Shown: positions 11,778-21,097 of the stretch, one piece after another
Numbering within the stretch: position 1 is the stretch's first letter
Layout: each line of letters begins with the position of its first letter
Assembly (NCBI GenBank): GCA_028641055.1
Contig: CM054060.1
Location: forward strand, 237,240,833-237,304,832
Direction: 5' to 3'
Source of the DNA: Alopecurus myosuroides
Taxonomy: Eukaryota; Streptophyta; Magnoliopsida; Poales; Poaceae
Length of the DNA stretch: 64,000 nucleotides
The notes under the pieces: model-generated
Database searches by the model: none
What the model saw: only the letters and a program-made list of their open reading frames with translations
Told to the model about the DNA's origin: nothing
Made by a program: the position numbers and the translations under genes

Positions 11778-11995
11778 AACTGAATTCCGTGAAACCACAA
11801 CACACTTTACTCATCATCAGTTACAGTATAAATACAGGGATCGCAGGGCATGCAGTGCATGCGCGCCGAGTGCGCAGAGCGTGGCATCGTGCCCAACGAC
11901 ATGCCGTGATGCTAGCTATGGCTATCCTATCCTACGGACCGAGTCAGGTAGTTACAGTGAGACGTTACAACAAGTCGAAGCTACATACTTCAACA
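11778..11995 (-). repeat. 5' LTR of Copia 2
   Basis: 218 bp. On the minus strand it begins TGTTGAAG and ends TTCAGTT, so the 3' terminus is not the usual CA. The PBS abutment and the AACAC duplication both support this end. Confidence 0.85.
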
Positions 11996-12000
11996 AACAC

Positions 12001-13020
12001 CACCAAACCTGCAGTAATTAACAAGCTTGATTAACCTCAGTCCTCAAACACGCATATCTAGATGCAATGCAAGATGGAGCGTTGTACAAAGTAGTAGCTG
12101 TGTCTAGCTTTAATCACCGTCTGGATGAAGTCATCAAAGACGACATTAGCTTGCAACTGATATTTTTCCCTCGAAGTCGATAGCTTCCAATCCATGGGAT
12201 CGCCGTTCGGTGTCTCAGCTCAACTTGTACGATTTCTTTTCCAGAAGCACTGGTGGTAGATGCCAAGCTGCAAAGGCCTGGAGATAGTGGTTTGAGACGA
12301 GATCGGTACAGCCTCCTTCTTTATCAGGCGTCCTTGGACTAGCTTTATATTGTTTTCAGTTTCTTCAGTCTGATCAGATCAGTAGAGCCAGTCTTTTGGG
12401 AAACTAAAAAACTGTCAAGTCTTGGTCACGACTTGTCGTGCATACTGGTTGTGAGGTACTGAGGCCAGATCCATGGCATGTGCAGTTCTCCTCCGAGGAC
12501 GTACGTCAGGTCTGGTGATTAGTGAGAGTCAGGATGGTTTCGGAAGAACGCCTGGAAGACGATGGATCGGCAGCTGTAAAGGCAGCAGCGGTACCTCAGT
12601 CTTGTCTTTAGCCTGGAACAGTGCGGGCAGAGACGAATGATCCGAGAACAGGGACATGGAAGCTGTAAAAAAAGGGATGATCGAATCCACCAAAGGGATG
12701 CCAATGTAGACCATAGTAGTAGGATTTAGTGGGCAGCATGCACTATCTCTTCAGATTTCAGTCTCGAGTTGGCCTGTCTGGCCCGACCAGGTGTATCAGC
12801 CAGGCACGGAGCTCTGCAGATTGCAATGATTCGAAACACTCACAGCCGCCCCCCTATACACGCTTTGGGTTTCAGCCATCCAACATGTGCCCCGTGAAGC
12901 AGGCGTGCAACTGCAACGACGTGCTGTCGTTAGCTAGTTGGGACGCCGTCGATCCAGTGAGATTGCTCGCCGGGCCAGGAGGAATTATGAGCTAAGGATC
13001 TGATTAGACATGGCCAAGTG
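12001..13020. other. Unclassified spacer between Copia 2 and Copia 1
   Basis: About 1 kb, moderate GC. A 61-codon minus-strand ORF (12529-12714) has no recognised domain and I do not claim it as a gene. It joins 32663 onward as the pre-insertion host sequence around Copia 1. Confidence 0.4.
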
Positions 13021-13025
13021 CATGC

Positions 13026-13555
13026 TGTTAGAACTTAAACGATCTAGAACCAATCTAGATCAAGGAATTGATAACAAACTAGAACACCTAGAGAGATCAA
13101 ACATAAGAGAGGGGTTTAGAGGTTTACAGGATCCAGCGTTTGTAGCCATCTTAGCCTGCTCGATGCAGGCTTGATCAACGGTGGGCTTGGAGAAGGTCCT
13201 GATCCCCTCCGGTCTCCAGCGGCACTGCCCTGCCACGGGAGGGGTATAGCTCGATCTTCCCGTCGTTGCTGGCCTCCCTAGATCGGTAGGGTTTTGGGGA
13301 TATCGGGGAGGAGGTTCGCAGATGAGCAACTCACAATTTTCATCGCTGCCAGCCTCCCCTCTCTTTATATGGCGCAGTACGACAGGGGACCAAACCATGA
13401 GTTGGTTTTGGTGCCCCCGATCAGGGCGCGTTAGTTGCGTACGAGGTGCTCACGAACGTTGGTTCGTGGGCCTCCCCCTAACGTTATTTGACTAGGCCTT
13501 TTGGCCTTTTCTATTTATCCTTTATTTCCTGTTAAAACTGACAGGTCAACCAACA
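13026..13555 (-). repeat. 3' LTR of Copia 1
   Basis: TG at 13026, CA at 13554-13555. A TATA box (CATATAAAG on the minus strand) is at 13363-13371. The inner side at 13556-13567 is a C-rich run, the minus-strand polypurine tract (CAAGGGGGAGCA). Confidence 0.95.
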
Positions 13556-13746
13556 TGCTCCCCCTTGATCGTTAGTTTTAACCTCATTTGCCCATTCTCC
13601 ATAGGAATAACATATCAAAGTGAGGTGTTACAAAAGCTAATGAAATGCCGTTGAACCTCAACACTTATGACATACCAGCCTATCTCGAAATGGATAACAT
13701 TTTAATTGATGGGAGTGGTTCTTCTAGTGGTCCCTTTATTCCTGAA

Positions 13747-15168
13747 TCATAAGGCTTCCAGTAATCCCATGCCGGCAACATGATCATGAAAAATACTGGG
13801 TGGTAAACCTTTCGTCAGCGGATCCGCAAGCATACGAGTCGTACTTATATGCTTAACCTCAATTGTATGATCCAGGATTCTATCTTTCACAACATGATAC
13901 TTAATGTCAATGTGCTTGGCAGCAGCACTTGACTTGTTGTTACTTGTATAGAAAACTGCGGGTTCGTTATCGCAGTATAGGACAAGTGGTTTCGAAATGC
14001 TGTCTACCACTTTAAGTCCGGGAATGAAATTCTTCAGCCATACAGCCTGCCCAGTGGCCTCGAAACATGCTATAAATTCTGCCTGCATCGTAGATGAAGC
14101 AGTCAACGTTTGTTTGGAGCTTTTCCACGATATGGCTCCTCCGGCTAGTGTGAATACATAACCTGATGTGGATTTCTTACTATCCACACAACCGGCATAA
14201 TCAGCGTCTGAATAACCAACAACTTGCAAGTTATCAGACTTCTTATATGTAAGCATGTAATCTTTTGTGCCTTGCATATAACGCAAGACTTTCTTTGCGG
14301 CCTTCCAGTGGTCTGGTCCTGGATTTGATTGGAATCTGCCAAGCATTCCCGTTATAAAAGCCAAGTCAGGGCGTGTGCAAACTTGTGCATACATGATGCT
14401 TCCGACAGCTGAAGCATAAGGAACCGACTTCATCTGATCAGTTTCAATTTGGTTCCTCGGACATTGGAATGTCCCAAACTTATCGCCCTTAACTACAGGA
14501 GCAGGTGTGGGAGAGCACTTATGCAAATTGTATTTCTTCAGTACTCGCTCAAAGTATGCCTTTTGGGATAGTCCTAACATCCCCTTTGACCTATCTCGGT
14601 AAATCTCAATGCCAAGGACATAAGAGGCTTCACCGAGATCCTTCATATCAAAATTTGATGACAGGAAATTCTTGGTCTCATGCAGCATATCCTTATCGCT
14701 GCAGGCCAACAATATGTCATCTACGTATAGGACTAAAATTGTGAACCTACTGCCTTTAAACTTAACATATATGCAGTTGTCCACGACATTTTCCGTAAAC
14801 CCAAAAGTTCGAATAATCTTGTCGAACTTGAGGTACCACTGTCTTGAAGCCTGCTTCAAGCCATAGATGGATTTCTTCAGACGACATGCCAGGTGTTCCT
14901 TTCCTTCCACGACAAAACCTTCCGGTTGAGTCATGTAAACATCTTCATTAAGATCACCATTTAGAAATGCCGTCTTAACGTCCATTTGATGCAATTCTAG
15001 GTTGAAATGAGCTACTAGAGCCATGACAATCCTAAAAGAATCCTTTGATGACACAGGAGAAAAAGTCTCGTTGTAATCGATACCTTCTCTCTGTGTGAAA
15101 CCTTTCGCCACAAGTCTTGCTTTAAACCTTTCGACGTTCCCTTTGGAATCATACTTGGTTTTGTAGAC
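13747..15168 (-). pseudogene. Copia 1 pol, C-terminal part: RT and RNase H
   Basis: Second half of the copia polyprotein, cut from its N-terminal half by Tat 1 at 15168/15169. RT blocks: MAKGFTQREGIDY near 15080-15111, QMDVKTAFLNGDL near 14955-14990, the catalytic LYVDDILLAC near 14700-14735. RNase H: GYSDADYAGCVDS near 14180-14215, YCDNEPAV near 13955-13980, and the C-terminal ADPLTKGLPP near 13795-13825. No internal stop or frameshift from 15168 to the stop at 13747. The only defect I see is the nested insertion, consistent with near-identical LTRs. The coding frame matches that at 27962 once the insert is ignored. Confidence 0.92.
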
Positions 15169-15659
15169 TGTCGAAGCTCTGGCTCCGCAAATCCCTCAGG
15201 TGACCCTATCGGGTTTCGACTAGGAGATGTCATAGGCGCTGGTGGAATCGTCGGCTTGACAGGGAGACGATATTTACCCAGGTTCGGGGCCCTCGAAGAG
15301 GTAAAACCCTTACTCCTGCCTTCTGCTGATCTGTATTAGACGATTAGATCGATTACAGGTGCTCGAATCGAGAGTAGATCTCGAGTTTCAAGGCTTTTGT
15401 GGTCGTGCGGTAATACTTGGTCCTCTCCTTTGGGGCTCTCCTGGCTTTATATAGATAGCCAGGTCTCGAGTCCAACCCGGAGAGGATACAAACCCTAGTT
15501 TGAGTCGGTTACAATCCCTAACTTAGCCCGCAAGCTGATGCGGGTGGGCTTTTCATAGGCCTTCTAGAGTACTCCAAGGGCGCTTCCTGTCGGGCCTTGG
15601 TTAGAAGGTGTGAGAGGGGGTGCCCTTATTCGTAGGGCCCAGGATCCATGCCTTCGTCA
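15169..15659 (-). repeat. 3' LTR of Tat 1
   Basis: TG at 15169-15170, CA at 15658-15659. TATA box TATATAAAG (minus strand) at 15445-15453. Confidence 0.97.
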
Positions 15660-15702
15660 GTAGCCCCCGAGCGTATGCTCGACTGGGATTTATTTTCAGT
15701 CG
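15660..15702 (-). promoter_or_regulatory. Polypurine tract and adjoining inverted repeat, Tat 1
   Basis: Directly beside the 3' LTR the minus strand reads CTCGGGGGCTAC, the plus-strand primer for reverse transcription. Next to it CGACTG (15680-15685) and CAGTCG (15697-15702) form a 6-bp stem. Similar tract-plus-stem units recur in introns of the antisense gene. Confidence 0.7.
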
Positions 15703-16765
15703 GGTAGACGGTCAGACCTTTTCTTTGATCTCCTCCTAGAAGTTCAGCTCGACAGTTGTTGCCTACGGAGGGTGTGTTCCCTGTTTCTTGAATAAAAATA
15801 CTCGAGTATCGAGCAGCATTGGTGCCAGTTTTTGCGGCTATATTAGCAGAAGGATGTGGCGCAGTGGTTTGGCTCTCCCGAGAGATCAGGGCCAATTAAT
15901 TGCGACTAGGGCAAAAACACTCCTGGCCTACACAGATTCGAGACCTCCGACTCGAATCCGATGAGGTGATCGTTACGACTGGGCCGTTGTGGACTTATCG
16001 AGTCGAACTTAACCTAAGGGGGTACCCGGCGCGTCCGCTAGGATTTTTCTTCGTGTTGTTGACACGGAACTATGCCGGAGGACGCAGCTTTCGAGTGCGA
16101 TTCCAGGCCCAAAAGAAAGATCTTTTTGGGTCTTACCTTCATATTCGAAGAATATGGCATCCGGATGTGCCTAGTCGGCTGTACAATCCAGGTTTTTGTG
16201 ATGTGTAAATATCACGCATAAGGTGGGTTCTTTCTACCCGATTAGATTGGTATGAGTTCCGTACGAAAAAAGTTTCGTGTTGGAAATGTTAGTTCCGTAT
16301 GAAAGAGTTTTCATGTTTTGGAAAATTGTGCCTGTACGAAAGAGTTTTCGTGTATAAGGCATGTTTCTCTTGTTCGAAGAGGCTTTGATTCATGAATTTT
16401 TCCATGGAAGAATGTGTTCTATCCGAAGGAATTGACATTCGTGCGAAGATAATTTCGCGTTTGGAATTCCATTCGCAAAAATTTTCCTTTCGGAATGACG
16501 AACGCCATGACGTCAAGGCGTGCTCCTCTTCTCCCGATGGGACGTGACGGAGTGGCAGCAGAAATTGGCCCACCTTGTCAGCTTTTTGATCGGGAAACGA
16601 GACGTCACTCCCGTTTTTTACGCGAAATGCGCAGTAAATGCGCACGATCTTTTGTTAAGATCGTGGCACGAAACAGCGTACGCCGCCGCTTCGTTTCATC
16701 CTTACGCGTGGCAGCTGCGATAGGTGCCACGTTGCGTATCGTACGGCTGAGATTGCTTTACCCCG

Positions 16766-16773
16766 TATATAAG
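16766..16773 (+). promoter_or_regulatory. TATA box of the Tat 1 antisense gene
   Basis: TATATAAG on the plus strand, 104 bp before the ATG at 16877. Predicted transcript start is near 16800, giving a short leader without an earlier ATG. Confidence 0.7.
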
Positions 16774-16876
16774 TAAGGGTGTTAGCGCCGCAGTGAAATT
16801 TTCCCCGCTCTCAATCTTCGTCTTCCACCTTGCGCTCGTCTTTGCCTTCTCTGTGCTCAAGCTCTCGCTGCGAAAA

Positions 16877-19800
16877 ATGGCCGGTGGAAAGAAACGCGGC
16901 GTTGGAACCTCCGCGTCTGGCGAGCCTTCTGCGCCACTCGCCTCTCGCGCCGGCGACTGGCGCACCCCCAACACCACTGCCAAGAGCATCAAGGAGATGC
17001 AACGGGAGGGTCTGCTACCGGCGGAGGCGGAGAAGCGCGTCCGTCTGGGGAAGAGGGAAGAGGTACCAAACCCCCACTCGAACGAGCGCGTGGTCTTCGT
17101 GGACCACGTGACTCGAGGTCTCTCCTTCCCTCTTCACCCTTTCTTCATTGGGCTGCTGTGTGCATACGGCATACAGCTCCATGATCTTCCCCCGAACGCG
17201 GTGCAGCACATCTCGTGCTTCATCGCGCTGTGCGAATGCTATCTTGGCATTCGCCCGCACTGGGCGCTCTGGAAGGCGCTGTTCAAGATCCGGATCTTCC
17301 GCGAGAGATCGCGGGTGGAGTCCGAGCCCGGTGAGCCACTTCGCACGGGTGGCTTCGGGATCCAAGCGCGCCAGGAGAATGCCTACTTCCATATGCACTT
17401 CATCGACTCCGCCCAAGGCTGGCGGAAGAAGTGGTTCTACGTCGCCGACAACAACTCGACTGGGCTTGTAGAATTCCACCCATTCGCAGTTCTGGCGAGG
17501 CGCAAATCTTGGAGCCATAAGATGTCAGCCGAAGAAGTCGAGACAGTTAAACCTCTACTCGAAAGGGTAGGGGCTCTTCGAGATCAAGCCTCGGGAGTAG
17601 TGCTCAATGGAATTCATCTGGCAAGCCTCTTCCTGAAGCGCAGGATTCAGCCTTTGCAGCAGAGGCCTTCCACTATGTGGGAGTACCAAGGCGTAGAAGA
17701 TCCCAGCCGAGTGAGCCGCGAAGAGCTTTCGAATGTGGAATTCGAGAAAAAGATCGCGGCCATCACTCGACTGAAGGCCGGGGAGCAATTCTCTGATTGC
17801 TCAGTCGAGGCTTATTCTGCTTCAAACCCTCCTCCTGCTGCGGTTAGTCTTCTGTCTTCAACTTGCTTTTATTTTTAGAATTTTTGTAGTCGATAAGATC
17901 TTTATCGTCTTCTTATCCTTGTAGAGCCTAGCTGTAGCAAATTGCTACCCGCCTGTTGTTGGCGAAGATGCCTCGTGTCTTCAATCAAGCCACCAGGACG
18001 GCGCGGTTGACACCAGCGTGGCCAACGCTTCCTCGATTTCTGAGCATGACTCCTCAGATGATGTCGAAGACTCGAGTGGCGTCCCGCGAAAGCGCCGTCG
18101 GGTGAACGAAGACGAAGTTACCTCCAAGGACAAGTCTTTGGAGGCGTCACCTGGCCCAACTCCAATTTCTGCGACTCCGCTTCAATCTCTTCCTCCTCAG
18201 ACTCCATTCACAAACGCCTGGAATGCGGATGACTTGGATGAAGACGACGAGGATGACGAGTAAGTTTTCTCCCATATTTTAATTCGATTGAACTCTGTTT
18301 ATCAGTGCTGACGTTTCTTTGTTCTTTATTGCAGTTTGCAGGCAATCAGCCCGCGTAGATTCGCCGCGACTGTTCCTCCCGAAAAGAGGAACAAAGCGAA
18401 GGACGCGGGTGAGACTCCTACTGCGGGTACTGTCCAGAACTCTCCCAGGGCAGCGCCTGATGCTGCGACTGCGGAGCGGGATATCCCCAGCTTTGCTGCT
18501 AGAACCTCGATCTCGAAGGAGGCGACGGACAGCTCGGCGGATCCCCTCTCCCGCGCCTCCGGACAGGTAAACCTCTACCTCTTTGGCTTTTTCAGACAAA
18601 TTTTATCGGGTGCACGACAGTGCTCCCGATGGGAGTAGCCCCCGAGGCTGTAGTCGATTGTAAATAATCGGGTACAGGCTCAAAACCTCTTTCTGTTCTC
18701 CTTCTATATTTTGTCTTCTTCGGGTGCACGGCAGTGCTCCCGATGAGAGTAGCCCCCGAGGCTGTAGTCGATTGTAAATAATCGGGTACAGGCTCAAACC
18801 TCTTTTCTTCTAACTCTTTATCTTCATGCTTTCGCAGTCGCTCGTCGATTCCCTTACGGCGATCGGTCGCCGCGTCGTTCTGGCCGAAACAGATTGCGAG
18901 TCACTTCGATCCGAAGTTAGCCGACTCCAATCTGAAGGCGACCTCCTTAAAGGTAAATTTCGTTATCTTCTTGGCTTTCGTGTATCATCCATTCTTGATT
19001 TCTGAGTAATATCCCCTTTGCAGCTCGAGCCGAATTCGCAGAGTCTGAAAAGACCAAACTTTCAGAGCAGGTGACTGCTCGGGAAGCTGAACTGGCGACT
19101 ACCCGGCAAGAGCTGGAAGCTTCCCGCAAGCAATCGGAGGAACTCCATACGAAGCTTGCGGAGTCGCGGAAGGCCGTGAAGGAGTTGCAGGAGGCCGGCA
19201 GTAAGGCTGACAATGACACTGTCGCGTTCCTTCGTCCTCTCGCCAGGCGCTTTGCGGGTAAGTATCTTGGGTTTTTGAACTTTTCATTCTGCTGATTTTT
19301 GCTAAGCATTATTTTCTCTGTCTGTAGATCTTCTGAATGTTCCTCTGGAGATTCCTGGGATCCAGCGGGTGGACGTGCTGACCGACACTCTTGCGCAGCT
19401 CAGGAGGCATTCTGAGGGAATATTTTCCCTGATTGATAATGCTTCCAAAGCGTTGGCACGAGTGCATGGCCGCCTTGTCGCCAGCGGTACTCCTGCGCCT
19501 GCGCTGAGCGAGCTGTCGAAGGTCTTCTCGGAAGGCGATCTCCTGGAGGCCTTTGCGGTTGCTCAATCAGAAGCTGGCGCAAAGACTGCGATTCAATTCG
19601 CTCTGGCGAACGGAGTCGAAGGTCTGGAGGAGGCCTATTCGTCCATGACGGTCGACCCTTCCACGGGCAAGAAGGTACGGCTATCTCGTTTTTCTGAGCA
19701 AGCCACTGTTCTTGCTCGGAAATTATCTGAGATGTTTGCTCGGAAGAAGGGAGGGTCGACCGCTGCTAGTGGCAGTACCAACGCGGCTTCGTAGACTTTT

Positions 19801-20826
19801 GTTTTCCTTTTGTTTCTGCTGCTTGGATGTAATGAATTTTGGGATATATTCCCGTACCTTTGCTGGTCTTTTAATCGAAGCGCTTTGCATTTAAAATTTA
19901 TCCTTGTCGTCTATACTTTGCCTCCCGATGGGAGTAGCTCCCGAACGATTAGTCAGATGTGCGACTGGAAACAACTCGAGTAGGGCTTCTCACTTCTTTC
20001 CTTGTACTTCTTCCAGGCAATTGCGTCTGCTGCTGAATCTTCAAGTGGACGTGGTAGTCCAGCAAATCCACTTGTAGCTGCTGTGGGCACTCTCGCTGGC
20101 CTCCGTGATAAGGTTCAGGAGGGTGAGCGTAGGCTGAAAATGCTGCGCGGAGTAGCTGACGTGGCGATATCCAAGCAGAAATTGGCGGCTGAGCGCGAGC
20201 AATTTCTGATTGACGAACTGTCTTCGATTGCAAAGGAGTTACTATGTGAGTAGTGTAGCCCCCATGCTATTTTCCTCCTCTGTGTTTCTTAGCTTACTAA
20301 GTGCGTTTGCTTCTTAGTTGTGAAACCAGATGACAGGGAAGAAAAGCAGTGGGTAGAAAACCACATTCATCAGGAAGCTAACAGCACAAAGCCTCATGCG
20401 AGTAATTTCTGGTCCGATCGCAGTCGAGGGTTTGTGATGGCTATCTTGAAGTTTCGAGTCCGCCAGGCGAAAGTTCTCATGAGTTCTTTCCATGAGGTCC
20501 TGGTTGCGGTGAATGCTGCTTTTTATCCACTTGAGAGGGGCCCCGAAGACTGGAGCTATCTTCTCAGGTTATTCGGACGGGAAGGAGAGGTTCGCGCTTG
20601 TGTTCACAATCAGATGGTATGCGGCGCGGTTGTGGCTCTCTCGTTTGTCCGGATATGGCATCCCGAGATAGACTTGAACTCCGTAGCCCGGCTTCCGGAT
20701 TATGCAATCGAAGATATTGCGCCGTACTATGATGCTGTTCGTCCTGCGGCCGAGAAGATTATCCGAATGACATCCGAAGAGGTAGATAGGATCTTAGCGG
20801 CTAGGAATGCTCAGCGTTTCGACTGA
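16877..20826 (+). CDS. Tat antisense gene 1: multi-exon, 'putative gypsy type transposon' family
   Basis: Function unknown. Predicted exons: 16877-17842, 17925-18259, 18335-18566, 18838-18952, 19024-19257, 19328-19674, 20017-20245, 20318-20826. Every intron is GT-AG, all phases agree, and the exon lengths sum to 2967 nt (988 codons plus stop) without an internal stop. The N-terminal part (EMQREGLLP, VVFVDHVTRGL, LCAYGIQLHDLPPN, FIALCECYLGIRPHW) belongs to the plant family often named putative gypsy type transposon. Middle exons are acidic/Ser-rich with a basic KRRR patch, then a Glu/Lys-rich coiled coil (18838-19257); the last exon is a separate globular-looking segment (FRVRQAKVL, LSFVRIWHPEIDL). 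The ATG has good context (AAAAATGG). If intron 6 is retained, translation ends at 19794. Extra antisense ORFs are known in Tat elements; the exon model is my inference. Confidence 0.8.
18606..18798 (+). repeat. Tandem duplication inside intron 3 of antisense gene 1
   Basis: About 80 bp at 18606-18685 is repeated at 18720-18798 with few changes. Both copies contain GTAGCCCCCGAG and the stem CGATT...AATCG. Confidence 0.85.
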
Positions 20827-21086
20827 CTTTATCGGATGTGAATATCCTGTAAGCTTGTCTGTAGTTTGTAAAAACTGTAGTAAGGTGTGCAACCTTGTAC
20901 TTGATAATTATTTTCTGTGATGCTTAGTTTTAGGTGTAGCCCCCGTGTATTTTATGGGGTGTGAACCTGTAACCTTGGAAGCTGTCGAGTAAATATGATG
21001 AGATAATCATGTATTTATTGCTATAACTGAGAAGTCATGTGTTCGAGCTACAAAATTGGCTAGTATAGCCTTATTGTTGTAAAATG

Positions 21087-21096
21087 AATAAATAAA
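21087..21096 (+). terminator. Poly(A) signals of antisense gene 1
   Basis: Overlapping AATAAA hexamers at 21087-21092 and 21091-21096, 260 bp past the antisense stop and immediately next to the opposing pol stop codon (21098-21100). Confidence 0.55.
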
Positions 21097-21097
21097 C

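Larger units (their letters stand above)
5868..11995 (-). mobile_element. Ty1/copia retrotransposon (Copia 2), degenerate, with two nested DNA elements
   Basis: Order on the minus strand: 5' LTR (11778-11995), PBS matching initiator tRNA-Met (11766-11777), gag, protease, integrase, reverse transcriptase, RNase H, polypurine tract (about 6657-6668), 3' LTR (5868-6656). Integrase before RT defines Ty1/copia. The 5-bp target duplication AACAC is at 5863-5867 and 11996-12000. The LTRs differ by about 5 substitutions plus a 3-nt indel over about 218 bp, much older than the other LTR elements here. It is broken by frameshifts, a Mutator-type MITE in the 3' LTR and a hAT-type element in pol. Confidence 0.92.

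Noticed and set aside
12529..12714. Small minus-strand ORF in the Copia 1/Copia 2 spacer
   Set aside because: 61 codons, no domain, no promoter or splice evidence.
15626..15895. 89-codon minus-strand ORF over the Tat 1 polypurine tract and LTR edge
   Set aside because: Spans the LTR boundary and tract; no domain, probably chance.
16702..17518. Minus-strand ORFs opposite the Tat antisense gene exon 1
   Set aside because: No similarity to element proteins; they mirror the high-GC coding exon.
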